This document shows, piece by piece, positions 7,600 through 15,421 of a DNA stretch of 42,500 nucleotides (position 1 is its first letter; each line of letters starts with the position of its first letter). The DNA is from an uncultured Alphaproteobacteria bacterium (lineage in GTDB: Bacteria > Pseudomonadota > Alphaproteobacteria > Rhodobacterales > Rhodobacteraceae). The stretch lies in contig CACNDI010000015.1 of NCBI GenBank assembly GCA_902619165.1, forward strand, positions 1 through 42,500, read 5' to 3'. The translations under genes and the position numbers were made by a program. Under the pieces are notes generated by a model, which worked only from the letters and a program-made list of their open reading frames with translations, was not told the origin of the DNA and did not search any database.

Positions 7600-8982
7600 T
7601 TAGAAGCATCCAGCGAGATTAGATGCCAAATTTCTAATAAGTCGTTCGTACAGTTCAGGTCCAGGGTTCAATTTGACACCTAATGGGTCAATAACTGTCG
7701 TATTTGAATTTGTTTCTTCAATAACAGCTTTTACAAGCCCTTTTTTGTACTGAGGCTCTGCCAAAACACATTCAATACCTTCATTGACAACTCTTTTTCT
7801 TACCTCTGCCAACCTCGCTGGACTTGGGTCTGAGGCATCGCCAAGCGAAATTGCACCAGATGCACTGATATCAAAATCATTTTCGAAATACTGATAAGCA
7901 TCGTGAAAGACGACGAATTTCTTATCTTTTATTGGATCTAAAATCGTCTTAACTTCGACCATAAGATTATCCAAGTTTTCTATGGCAGTTTTTGCATTTG
8001 AAAAATATCTTCTTGCATTTTGTGGATCTGCTTCAGACATTTTTACCGCTATGACATTTAACCAAACTTTTGCAATATTTGGTGATAACCAGGCATGTGG
8101 GTCGTGAGCGCCGTGATCATGGCCTTCATGCCCATCGTGGCTTGCATGATCATGATGACCACCATCTGGTTCTTGTGCAATCGGTTCTATATCAGTCCCT
8201 GAGGCATCTTTTAGGAAGTGCTCATCCGTTTCAAACTCAAAAGGCATATGCTCGGTAAAAAAGGTATACTTCCCACTCTGTTCTATCTTAATTTTAAAAA
8301 CAGTCATATTTTTGTTGCTGTCAAAGTTCAAAGAGAATGACTTTTCTTGCGCAACTAGTTGTTCATTATGTTTCTTTGTTTCAAATGAACTTGATTCTAA
8401 AAGCGCTTCAGCCTTTTCCTCAACAGCCTCAATATCAGAAGCTTTGAGTATAACCATTTTCATTGCTGGATCAGCATAACTGCCGTCGACCTTTGAGAAT
8501 GACCAATAGTATGTTCCTTTTGCAAGCTCAAATACGCCGGCCCATTCAAAGGAATGGCCTTCATCTTCTCCATGTGCCTTATGACTACCTTTATCGTGGT
8601 CATCATGATCGTCATGCGCCTCAAAAAGCGCGCCCTCTCGGAAATCAAGCAACTCTATGCCGTTTACGTCTAAAAGTGTACTCACCGACGCATTTGAAGC
8701 AAGACTAGACAAGCCCTTCTCCAACCAAGGGGTCAAATCTTTTCCTACCCAAAAAATAAGATTTGCGTTTTCTAATGACTCTGCGTTTGATGGCTTTAAT
8801 TTGTAAGCGTGTGGAGATGCTTCAGCGGGAATTATGAGATCGGGGTTACCGACTCCAGTCATTACTTTTGATACCAAAGAATGTACAGGAGCGATATCAA
8901 CGGCGACTTTTGGTACGTCGGCTATCCCCATACTTGTACTTAATACGAAGGCAGAAGCAGTTAAAATAAATTTGTTGGACAT
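7600..8982 (-). CDS. znuA: Zinc ABC transporter substrate-binding protein ZnuA with an inserted extra domain
   Basis: This periplasmic zinc-binding protein of about 460 residues is much longer than the ~310 usual for ZnuA. A signal peptide (LTASAFVLSTSMGIA) leads into the cluster A-I fold, with metal ligands expected in SPHAYKL, DPHAWLSP and FHDAYQYF. Between the halves, at about residues 125-295, lies a His-rich linker (HDDHDDHDKGSH), a ~130-residue domain starting FEWAGVF, and a second His-rich linker (HHDHASHDGHEGHDHG). That domain resembles the insert in the GTPase at 9901. ATG 8982 is chosen over ATG 8994 because GGAGA lies at the right distance only for it. Two Zur-like palindromes sit just upstream. 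No znuB or znuC is in the window. Confidence 0.92.
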   Translation of the reverse strand: MSNKFILTASAFVLSTSMGIADVPKVAVDIAPVHSLVSKVMTGVGNPDLIIPAEASPHAYKLKPSNAESLENANLIFWVGKDLTPWLEKGLSSLASNASVSTLLDVNGIELLDFREGALFEAHDDHDDHDKGSHKAHGEDEGHSFEWAGVFELAKGTYYWSFSKVDGSYADPAMKMVILKASDIEAVEEKAEALLESSSFETKKHNEQLVAQEKSFSLNFDSNKNMTVFKIKIEQSGKYTFFTEHMPFEFETDEHFLKDASGTDIEPIAQEPDGGHHDHASHDGHEGHDHGAHDPHAWLSPNIAKVWLNVIAVKMSEADPQNARRYFSNAKTAIENLDNLMVEVKTILDPIKDKKFVVFHDAYQYFENDFDISASGAISLGDASDPSPARLAEVRKRVVNEGIECVLAEPQYKKGLVKAVIEETNSNTTVIDPLGVKLNPGPELYERLIRNLASNLAGCF

Positions 8983-9010
8983 TAAGGTCTCCATGTATTA
9001 ATTAAATATA

Positions 9011-9050
9011 GTAATGTTATTACGTAACATTGTTATGTTATAACATTACG
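9011..9050. promoter_or_regulatory. Two adjacent Zur-box-like palindromes
   Basis: The znuA-zur spacer contains AATGTTATTACGTAACATT at 9013-9031 and a second palindrome at 9032-9049 centred on ATGTTATAACAT. Both resemble the alphaproteobacterial Zur consensus (RNNATGTTATANNATAACATNN-like). Position between divergent znuA and zur implies zinc-dependent repression of both directions, including autoregulation. The second box has the better symmetry. Confidence 0.85.
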
Positions 9051-9091
9051 TATAGTACTGCAGAATTTAAAAAGGCAATAGTTAAATAACT

Positions 9092-9592
9092 ATGATAAAA
9101 AATATGAGCTCAAATCACAGTATGTCATCATTTAAAAAACATGATCATAGCATTTGTAGCGACCGATATAAGGCATCAATTGAAAAATACTGTCATCAAA
9201 ACAATTTAGAACTCACTCCCCTTAGACAGAAAGTGTTTGAGATATTGATCCGAGGTCATAAACCGCTAGGAGCATATGAGATTCTTGATGTTTTAAGTAA
9301 AGAAGGGTTTTCTTCGTCGCCTCCCATTGCCTATAGGGTCTTAGATTTTTTAATTGAAAATGGACTTGTTCACAAGATTCAAGGGTTGAATTCATTTATT
9401 GCCTGTGCTTATGCTGGCTGCGCCCATATTCCTGCATTTGTTATTTGTCGAAAATGTGACAACGTAGCGGAAATACGAGGCGAAGAAAACATCCCAAAAG
9501 CTTCCAGTTCAAGCCTAGACTTCAAAATTGAAAATGCAATGATTGAAATATCGGGTGTCTGTTCAATGTGTAGTGATGCAGGTGTTGCATAA
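9092..9592 (+). CDS. zur: Zinc uptake regulator Zur (Fur family)
   Basis: This 166-residue Fur-superfamily repressor has an N-terminal winged helix (about residues 35-90, LTPLRQKVFEIL to YRVLDFLIENGLV) and a C-terminal dimerisation/metal domain. Two Cys pairs, ICRKC and VCSMC, form the structural zinc site, and CAYAGCAHIP carries the usual His/Cys regulatory ligands. The family represses zinc import genes when zinc is bound. It is divergent from znuA and overlaps the next gene by one base (TAATG). An internal ATG at 9104 is an alternative start. Context makes Zur far more likely than Fur. Confidence 0.92.
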   Translation: MIKNMSSNHSMSSFKKHDHSICSDRYKASIEKYCHQNNLELTPLRQKVFEILIRGHKPLGAYEILDVLSKEGFSSSPPIAYRVLDFLIENGLVHKIQGLNSFIACAYAGCAHIPAFVICRKCDNVAEIRGEENIPKASSSSLDFKIENAMIEISGVCSMCSDAGVA

Positions 9593-9900
9593 TGTTTATT
9601 GGGAGTTCAAAACCGAAAACGGACCTTAATAAAGTTCGGAAAATCAAAGAAGCTTTGGGTGAGACCCTTTCAATACAAAATAATGCAACCATAACATTAA
9701 CAGAACTAACATGTTTAGAAGAGGGATGTCCTCCAGTTGAAACTGTAGTGGCTTTATTAAAAGCTGGGTCTGATCCATTACAGCACAAAATTCATAAACC
9801 AGCGGCTGAATTCAAAGCTGCTGACTTGACTGAAATTGCAATTCGATGGGGATACCCCGTCAAACCAGATTTGTTTGAACAATTTGATAAGGAGAAATAA
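9592..9900 (+). CDS. Small conserved-looking protein of the zinc operon (CLEEGCPP motif)
   Basis: This 102-residue soluble protein lies between zur and the G3E GTPase and overlaps the zur stop by one base, so it is translationally coupled. The centre carries a TELTCLEEGCPPVETVVALL motif, two Cys four residues apart followed by PP and a conserved-looking acidic pair, which suggests a metal site. An HKIHKP segment follows. I do not recognise a characterised family. A zinc client, metal carrier or partner of the adjacent metallochaperone GTPase is an inference from the operon only. Confidence 0.75.
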   Translation: MFIGSSKPKTDLNKVRKIKEALGETLSIQNNATITLTELTCLEEGCPPVETVVALLKAGSDPLQHKIHKPAAEFKAADLTEIAIRWGYPVKPDLFEQFDKEK

Positions 9901-11250
9901 ATGAATGCACCACAAAAAGTCCCCGTAACAATTCTAACAGGGTTTCTAGGATCAGGGAAGACCACACTTTTGAATCGGATATTAAGTGAGGAACATGGAA
10001 AAAGAATCGCAGTTATTGAAAATGAGTATGGTGAAGTCGGGATTGATCAGGCTTTGGTGATCGATGCCGAAGAAGAAATTTTTGAGATGTCGAATGGATG
10101 TATTTGCTGCACAGTTAGAGGTGACTTAATACGAGTTTTAAGTAATTTAATGAAGCGCCGAGATAAGTTCGACTATGTTTTGGTTGAAACAACAGGACTT
10201 GCAGATCCAGGACCGGTGGCGCAAACTTTTTTTATGGATGAGGATATCAGTTCTGAGTATGCGCTCGATGGCATAGTCACCTTAGTTGATGCGTTTCACA
10301 TAGATCAGCAATTGGGTCGTAGTGATGAAAGCACTGAGCAAATAGCTTTTGCCGATGTGGTCGTGTTAAATAAAACCGACTTAGCAAGTGGTGAGGGCCT
10401 TGATGAAATTGAAACGCGCATACGCGAAATGAACAGAATGACAAAAATCGTTAGAGCGGAAAATGCGGACGTACCTGTTGATACGGTTCTAAATTTAAGC
10501 GCCTTTAATTTGGACCAAGCACTAGAACGTCGTCCGACGTTTCTTGAGCCGGAGTATCCATTTGAATGGACAGGGGTATATTCAGTTGAACCAGAAAACT
10601 ATAAAATACAATTTGACGAAGGTCCCGACCCTTCAATGTCCCTAGTAATTACGACAGATCAGGGAACAGATGACTCCGATTTACGAGACAATGCCGAAAA
10701 ATGTGTTCGATACTATGCTGAAGACGAAAAAAGTATACTACCTGACGAAACTATACCAATGAACACACATGTCGAATTAAATCTTGCATCAGGTGGCAGT
10801 AAATCTTTCAATATCATTATTGATAAACCCATGCATATTGGCCTTTACGCACAACATACGGCAGAAGAATTCAATATACAATTAATCAAAAAGGGCAGTA
10901 ATGCAGTTGTTCCGGCAGTCATTGAAAGAACCTGGGTTGCGCAGCACGAACATGATGATGAGGTTGGTTCTATCGCGATAGAGAAAGATGGTGATGTCGA
11001 CCAAGAGAAATTAAACAAATGGCTTTCTAAAGTATTGGGTGAGAAAGGTATTGATATTTTTAGAATGAAGGGTTTTTTGAGTATATCTGGTGACTCCCGT
11101 CGTTTTGTCTTCCAAGGAGTGCATATGCTTTTTGATGCAAAACCAGATAGGTCATGGGATGATATGCCGCGAAGAAATCAACTTGTATTTATTGGCAGAA
11201 ATCTTGATGAAGACGAAATGCGTAAAGGGTTCGAGGAGTGTCTAGTGTGA
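9901..11250 (+). CDS. G3E (CobW/COG0523) GTPase, putative zinc metallochaperone, with an inserted domain
   Basis: This 449-residue G3E P-loop GTPase shows Walker A (GFLGSGKTTLL, residues 14-24), ENEYGEVGID, the metal-binding CICC motif (67-70), Walker B-type ETTGLADPGP and the guanine-specificity NKTD. A CobW_C region closes the protein (KLNKWLSKVLG to FIGRNL). Between them, at about residues 219-345, is an insert beginning FEWTGVY that resembles the extra domain of ZnuA next door, followed by a short His/Asp stretch (QHEHDDE). Members under Zur control deliver zinc to clients during starvation. It lies 3' of the CxxxxCPP gene with no gap and overlaps the WD40 gene by 4 bases. Confidence 0.9.
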   Translation: MNAPQKVPVTILTGFLGSGKTTLLNRILSEEHGKRIAVIENEYGEVGIDQALVIDAEEEIFEMSNGCICCTVRGDLIRVLSNLMKRRDKFDYVLVETTGLADPGPVAQTFFMDEDISSEYALDGIVTLVDAFHIDQQLGRSDESTEQIAFADVVVLNKTDLASGEGLDEIETRIREMNRMTKIVRAENADVPVDTVLNLSAFNLDQALERRPTFLEPEYPFEWTGVYSVEPENYKIQFDEGPDPSMSLVITTDQGTDDSDLRDNAEKCVRYYAEDEKSILPDETIPMNTHVELNLASGGSKSFNIIIDKPMHIGLYAQHTAEEFNIQLIKKGSNAVVPAVIERTWVAQHEHDDEVGSIAIEKDGDVDQEKLNKWLSKVLGEKGIDIFRMKGFLSISGDSRRFVFQGVHMLFDAKPDRSWDDMPRRNQLVFIGRNLDEDEMRKGFEECLV

Positions 11251-12272
11251 ATGCCCAGTCTTTAGGGTCATTACGAACGGGATGGTCTGTAACCTTGGAT
11301 GATTGCGCTTTGTCCGGAGGATGGACTTCAGAGGGAAACGAGTTTGCAGTTGTAGATGCAGCAGGAGGAGTGTCGGTGTTCGATGGTAAGCGTGGTGATC
11401 TTATTTGGGCAAAAAAAAATGTACATGATGGTGGAGCTCTTGCTACATCTGTTCACCCTAGCAAAAGAAAATTTGCAACCACTGGTCAAGATGGACGGCT
11501 TATAATTTGGAACTTATTGGAACCTGACACAGAGAAAGTAATAGATATTGGGACCGGATGGGCTGAGAATGTGAGTTGGTCACAAGATGGCAGTCTTATT
11601 GCGGCTTCGCTTTCGAAAACCGTTAATGTATATTCTGCAAGCGGTGAAGAAGTTTGGCGAACAAGTGATCATCAAAGTACTGTGAGTACTATTGCTTGGA
11701 CGAATAAAGGGGAATTAGCCACAGCTTGCTATGGACAGGTACAGTTCCTTGATGGTGTCAGTGGTAATTTGATTCAGAAGTTAGAATGGAAAGGGTCCCT
11801 CGTCTCGATAGCTCTGAGCAGTGATAGCGATATTGTAGCCTGTGGTAGCCAAGATAATTCTGTTCACTTTTGGCGCCGGTCTTCAGGCAATGACTCAAAA
11901 ATGTCGGGTTATCCTTTTAAGCCTTCTGCATTATCATTTAATAATAAAGGAACTTTATTGGCGACAGGCGGTAGTGAGGCAGCCACAGTCTGGAATTTCG
12001 AGGGAGATGGTCCTGAGGGCACAAGTCCTTTGGAGTTAGACTACCACGCGGACGCAATTACATCTCTTTTGTTCTCTAATCATAGTAACAGACTTGTATC
12101 AGGATGTAGAAATGGAACTGTTGTTTTATGGGAAATTAGCCCCAATAATACTCCAACTAAATTAGGAGTTGGTCAAGTTGCAGACACTGTTGCTGAATTG
12201 TACTGGCGGCCCGATGACAGAGCAGTTGCAGCTCTAGACAGACAAGGCGGTGTAACCGTATGGCGAATTTGA
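11247..12272 (+). CDS. WD40-repeat beta-propeller protein of the zinc operon
   Basis: This protein of about 341 residues has roughly seven WD40-type blades (for example GQDGRLIIWNL, SQDNSVHFWRR, GGSEAATVWNF, SGCRNGTVVLWEI, GGVTVWRI at the C-terminus). There is no signal peptide or catalytic motif, so it is a cytoplasmic scaffold candidate. I choose GTG 11247, not 11238, because the GAGGAG site at 11233-11238 is correctly spaced for it. This start forms the classic GTGA overlap with the GTPase stop. Co-translation with a metal GTPase suggests a complex or client role in zinc allocation, which is inference. The operon ends here and no clear terminator follows. Confidence 0.85.
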   Translation: MNAQSLGSLRTGWSVTLDDCALSGGWTSEGNEFAVVDAAGGVSVFDGKRGDLIWAKKNVHDGGALATSVHPSKRKFATTGQDGRLIIWNLLEPDTEKVIDIGTGWAENVSWSQDGSLIAASLSKTVNVYSASGEEVWRTSDHQSTVSTIAWTNKGELATACYGQVQFLDGVSGNLIQKLEWKGSLVSIALSSDSDIVACGSQDNSVHFWRRSSGNDSKMSGYPFKPSALSFNNKGTLLATGGSEAATVWNFEGDGPEGTSPLELDYHADAITSLLFSNHSNRLVSGCRNGTVVLWEISPNNTPTKLGVGQVADTVAELYWRPDDRAVAALDRQGGVTVWRI

Positions 12273-12408
12273 GCTTGATGCAGTTTGTATATAGTTAAAC
12301 GCCCTTCAAATGCACCACTAGCAACTGAAATACAGCAATAACAGTAACTTAGGTATCTCCGTGTTCATATCAATAGGCACGATTTGTTTCACAGTTTGTT
12401 TTACAGTT

Positions 12409-12433
12409 TAAGTGACCCCTGCCACGCATGGGA
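12409..12433 (+). repeat. Degenerate element-end repeat
   Basis: GTGACCCCTGCCACGC resembles the ATTGACCCTCTACCACGC of copy R1, and the preceding CACAGTTTGTTTTACAGTTT is a doubled motif like the doubled arm motif of the integrase leader. It may be a very diverged relative of the tRNA-Ser-anchored element ends. The match is short. Confidence 0.3.
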
Positions 12434-12462
12434 CACAGAGGGGGGTATTCACGTAGTACTTT

Positions 12463-12489
12463 CTTGGCGTGTGCAGCAGATGGGGTGTT
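12463..12489 (-). repeat. 3'-flank repeat, copy 1 (pairs with 18225-18251)
   Basis: These 27 bases match the reverse complement of 18225-18251 with one mismatch, and weaker similarity extends to the ACGTA/CACGTA side. Read in the sense of the neighbouring gene, both copies lie just after a stop codon: here after the 12503-12823 gene, there after the AhpD-like gene. It may be a mobile 3' UTR unit or a scar. Confidence 0.55.
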
Positions 12490-12502
12490 TAATAGCTGTA
12501 TC

Positions 12503-12823
12503 TTAACTAATTTGAATAGCATTGCTCATTTCTCTCCAAACCTTGCCATCCTTGTAAAGTTGTATTTGCGTAACCCTGAACTTTTTACCAGTTTTTTGGG
12601 TTACTACATGCTTAAACGCCATCATATCGTCATCTTCATGTAATAATTCGTTCTGATTAATTGCTTGCTTTGATGCAAACTCTTTTTCTAAATTTTTTAC
12701 ATGTTCTTCACGATCCATCAACGCGGTCTCTTTAATGTACATAAAGTCCTCGTGGAGCCATTCCTCCATTTCTTTCCAGTTTCGTTCTGCTACGAGCCTA
12801 AGAACTTTATTGTATTTTTCCAC
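12503..12823 (-). CDS. SnoaL/NTF2-like small protein
   Basis: This 106-residue soluble protein has the helix-rich N-terminus and curved-sheet pattern of SnoaL-like/NTF2 folds: NKVLRLVAERNWKEMEEWLHEDFMYI, then FRVTQIQLYKDGKVWREM. No catalytic residues can be assigned, and family members include enzymes and ligand binders. The start is GTG 12823, supported by TGGAGA with 6-base spacing. It is monocistronic, and its 3' flank carries the 27-base repeat. Confidence 0.65.
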   Translation of the reverse strand: MEKYNKVLRLVAERNWKEMEEWLHEDFMYIKETALMDREEHVKNLEKEFASKQAINQNELLHEDDDMMAFKHVVTQKTGKKFRVTQIQLYKDGKVWREMSNAIQIS

Positions 12824-12978
12824 TTAAATCTCCAAAAAATATGCTGAATAATATTTCATTTGATTTGCAATTCCTAGTCTAATTATTTTTGATTTTGTGC
12901 TGAAGGAAGTAACTTTTGGGGTTCGTACTATTGTTGGCGTTTAGGTTCATCAGAATGTAAGTGAAAGCACTTTTGCTA

Positions 12979-13393
12979 TTAAAAAATTTTCTGAAGCCTT
13001 TTGTGAATTTCACCAAGTATCTCTTCTGAGGTTCTATCGTCTGCACTTTCTTTTTGGGGGGTGAAAAAGCCGATATGTTTTCCAATTAGTTCCACTGCTT
13101 TAAGCTTTCCTGCCATAGGTCCATCACCAAAGGCTATGCTCTCCAATTCATTAAGAACTCTCTCTTCTCTAGAGACCGCTTGTAAGCGTCGTCTAGCTTC
13201 TTTTTCCTTCTCTAGCTCTAAAATCCTTGTACTGACCTTGGGGTGTCTCCTGAGCCTTGAGGCTTCCTCCCAGACGGTCTTATCAGACATATTTTGAGTA
13301 TCATAAGCACCTTTATAGGCTGAAGACTGACAAGTACCTCGAGTAAGGAGTTCAACAAAGTTTTCTTGTTTAGCTGTTAACGTTGTAGGTCAT
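12979..13393 (-). pseudogene. Frameshifted phage terminase small-subunit-like gene
   Basis: An open frame with no start codon extends upstream of ATG 13290 as LTAKQENFVELLTRGTCQS and AYKGAYDTQNM, continuing into SDKTVWEEASRLRRHP. That is the N-terminal HTH of terminase small-subunit-like proteins. The natural start appears to be ATG 13393 (MTYN) in another frame, and a small indel near 13381 breaks the link. The C-terminal part (LKAVELIGKHIGFF) is intact to 12979. This is a prophage or satellite relic sitting next to an element end repeat. Re-initiation at ATG 13290 could still make a 103-residue product. Confidence 0.6.
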
Positions 13394-13436
13394 CCTTTGA
13401 GCATTTTTCAGTACATAGATTATGCTGATAGTTAAA

Positions 13437-13478
13437 CGAATTTGGGGGTACCCGGTAGGTGGGGTACCTGTAAATTCG
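13437..13478. repeat. Hairpin with KpnI-like GGTACC arms
   Basis: CGAATTT (13437-13443) pairs with AAATTCG (13472-13478), and two inner GGTACC copies also pair across a short loop. It lies just upstream of the terminase-like relic and may be an operator or a transcript structure. Confidence 0.4.
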
Positions 13479-13589
13479 AAAAAGCTTAAAATCATGCTAA
13501 TTTATTTACCTTATTGTGGGTAGTGTTGTGGGTAAAATACAATAACACAACGCAATATTATTGTAAATCAATGGCTTATGTTGTTTTTG

Positions 13590-13673
13590 TGGCGGACAGG
13601 CCCTCTACCACACTCCTCTATAAGCCTTTGTAATCTTGATTTATTTTATCAGATAATCTCTTTACCCACAAAT
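13590..13673 (+). repeat. Element-end repeat R2 with exact tRNA-Ser(GCT) core: likely far att site of the island
   Basis: TGGCGGACAGG at 13590-13600 is identical to the 11 bases at the 3' end of the tRNA-Ser(GCT) gene (22389-22399). It is followed by CCCTCTACCACACTCC, TATCAGATAATCT and TTACCCACAAAT, the same layout as R1. A P4-type integrase inserting at the tRNA 3' end would leave exactly such a partial tRNA copy at the distal junction. Together with the hairpin at 13437 and the terminator at 13719, this accounts for the gene-free stretch 13394-13755. Confidence 0.65.
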
Positions 13674-13718
13674 ATTCATACAAACTGTATGTCGATGTGT
13701 GTTGCAATTGGTGAAAAG

Positions 13719-13748
13719 TGGCTTGACCAACTTCGATTGATCAAGCCA
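13719..13748 (-). terminator. Terminator of the fasciclin gene
   Basis: Twelve-base arms (13719-13730 and 13737-13748) pair with a single mismatch around CTTCGA. The hairpin starts 8 bases after the fasciclin stop and is followed on the minus strand by CTTTT. This is a good intrinsic terminator candidate. Confidence 0.7.
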
Positions 13749-13755
13749 TATATGA

Positions 13756-14244
13756 CTATGGAAGCAAAACTGTATCAATGATGTGTATCACTCCGTTGTC
13801 TGCATTGACATCTGGTACTACGACAGTGGCATCATTTATCAATACTTTTCCGCCCATTAACTTTATCGAGAGAGACTTACCGTTTACTGTTGGCGCCTCC
13901 ATATCGCCCTTTATATCAGACGACATAACCTTACCCGCTACAACATGATAAGTTAAAATTGCGATAAGCTTTTCCTTGTTTTCTGGTTTTAATAGATCAG
14001 TCAGTGTTGCTGAGTCTATCTTTGCAAATGCCTCATCTGTTGGTGCAAATACTGTAAATGGACCTTTGCCTTTCAATGTCTCTACAAGACCAGCAGCCTC
14101 TACTGCGGTTACCAAAGTTTTGAACTTTCCACCTTTTACAGCAGTTTCAACTAGATCAGGTAAATGCCCTCCCGCATGTCCAATGCTGGTAAGGCCAGTA
14201 AATAATGAAGTTACAAATAACAATATGGTACTAAACTTTTTCAT
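13756..14244 (-). CDS. Secreted fasciclin (FAS1) domain protein
   Basis: This 162-residue protein has a signal peptide ([22 protein letters not shown]) and a single FAS1 domain. The H1 motif ([16 protein letters not shown]) and the H2 motif ([11 protein letters not shown], with [17 protein letters not shown] at the end) are both clear. Length and layout match bacterial secreted FAS1 proteins, which are thought to act in adhesion or surface interactions. It lies inside the proposed tRNA-Ser island, near its left end, and has its own hairpin terminator. Confidence 0.9.
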   Translation of the reverse strand: MKKFSTILLFVTSLFTGLTSIGHAGGHLPDLVETAVKGGKFKTLVTAVEAAGLVETLKGKGPFTVFAPTDEAFAKIDSATLTDLLKPENKEKLIAILTYHVVAGKVMSSDIKGDMEAPTVNGKSLSIKLMGGKVLINDATVVVPDVNADNGVIHIIDTVLLP

Positions 14245-14421
14245 TCAATTTCCTTTCAATTAACGAAGCCAAGAAATATTGTTGGTCTTACAGGTTTCAA
14301 TTGAAAACAATGCAGATTAGATATCTAAATATTGCAGTAAAATTGCGTCAAAATGTAACTTGAAAAAATTATTTTATCCTCTCGACCTAACCTGTCCAAA
14401 TTATACTAGAATTAAAAATTT

Positions 14422-15045
14422 ATGACCCAATTACAACGTATATCCCTCTTTATATTAGCAATCACGACCATTGAAATATTGTTACTGGTCTTGGGACCTG
14501 GCTATAGGCAAAGCGCTATCTTTTATTTCTCATTTGCTCCATTGGATTTGACACGTCCATACAAAGAAGTATTTTTTTTCCAAAAATATCTGATGTTTAT
14601 TTCTTATGGATTTGTTCATTCGAACGTAATCCATTTATCAATAAATGTCATAGCCCTATTTTTGCTTGGAAACATCCTGAGAAAGTTAGGAAAAGACAAC
14701 CTTACATTTTTGATACTTTTTTTTTCCATTCTTGGTGGGGCAACTTTTTACTATTTCTTCAAATCCAATAGTCCAGTTCCGTTAATAGGAGCTAACTGTG
14801 CATCTTTTGGTTTATTGGCATTTGTTCTAAGTGAAGAATTAATAAAGAGATTAAGAAGAAGACGTTCTATTTTTCAGATAATCTATGTTTTGTTCATTAT
14901 TGTTTTTGTGCATATTTTATATTTTTATGCGTTTTCTGCCATTTTACCAGTATCTGTGATTTGGCAGGGACACTTGGGTGCTTTTTTAGTTGGAGTAGTT
15001 CTGGCTTTAATAAACCAAAAGACAAGTTCGAAATATTTCCAATAA
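14422..15045 (+). CDS. Rhomboid-family membrane protein lacking the catalytic serine
   Basis: This 207-residue inner-membrane protein has about six hydrophobic segments. Rhomboid landmarks are FVHSNVIHLSINVIAL (the HxxxN segment) and WQGHLGAFLVG (the histidine of the dyad). The usual GASG catalytic motif reads GANCASFGLLAF, so the nucleophilic Ser is Asn by alignment on G-A-x-x-A-x-FGLL. A Ser two residues after the Cys sits elsewhere in the helix. It is probably an inactive rhomboid pseudoprotease that binds membrane partners, unless the neighbouring Ser or Cys substitutes. It lies within the island. Confidence 0.8.
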   Translation: MTQLQRISLFILAITTIEILLLVLGPGYRQSAIFYFSFAPLDLTRPYKEVFFFQKYLMFISYGFVHSNVIHLSINVIALFLLGNILRKLGKDNLTFLILFFSILGGATFYYFFKSNSPVPLIGANCASFGLLAFVLSEELIKRLRRRRSIFQIIYVLFIIVFVHILYFYAFSAILPVSVIWQGHLGAFLVGVVLALINQKTSSKYFQ

Positions 15046-15134
15046 TTTCGTATTTTTACAGTGAGAAATCTATTAATGGAATGACATATAAATCTCCTCT
15101 ATTAGTGCATTCTTTAATTACTAAGTTGAGACAA

Positions 15135-15272
15135 CTATTTTTCGCCCGTACTACCTCCTTGGGTATCATGTGAACTGGTGACCCAAGTTTTGTTAGCTCT
15201 TTTTAACAACCAAAAATACAGTGGCGCGATTATAATTGTGCAAATTAGGCAAACGATCGTAAAAAGTTTCAT
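15135..15272 (-). CDS. Possible 45-residue single-pass membrane protein
   Basis: A minus-strand frame in the 376-base gap 15046-15421 encodes one strongly hydrophobic helix (IVCLICTIIIAPLYFWLL) followed by KR and a polar, charged tail. This looks like a typical small inner-membrane protein with the positive side after the helix. There is no convincing ribosome site. It could be real or chance. The rest of the gap holds only repeat R4. Confidence 0.4.
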   Translation of the reverse strand: MKLFTIVCLICTIIIAPLYFWLLKRANKTWVTSSHDTQGGSTGEK

Positions 15273-15334
15273 TGATAAATTTCAGCTTTTTTGCTTAGTA
15301 AAGAGTATATACGACGAACTTGTAGCGTTTTGAA

Positions 15335-15366
15335 TATCAGATAATCTGCCTACCCACAAATATTTA
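15335..15366 (+). repeat. Partial element-end repeat R4
   Basis: TATCAGATAATCTGCCTACCCACAAAT is followed by ATTT and matches the inner half of R2 (13649-13675). The tRNA-like core and CCCTCTACCAC part are missing, so this is a truncated scar. Confidence 0.45.
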
Positions 15367-15421
15367 AAAATTTAACTTGCTCAAACTGCTTTCTAATCAA
15401 AAAGCTAAATTGCTATGATTT

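Noticed and set aside
8070..8258. Plus-strand open frame rich in His inside znuA
   Set aside because: It is the antisense of the His/Asp-rich linker of ZnuA; GAT/CAT-rich codons read as His/Asp on both strands.
13061..13297. Plus-strand 78-codon frame
   Set aside because: It is the shadow of the terminase-like relic on the other strand and has no ribosome site.
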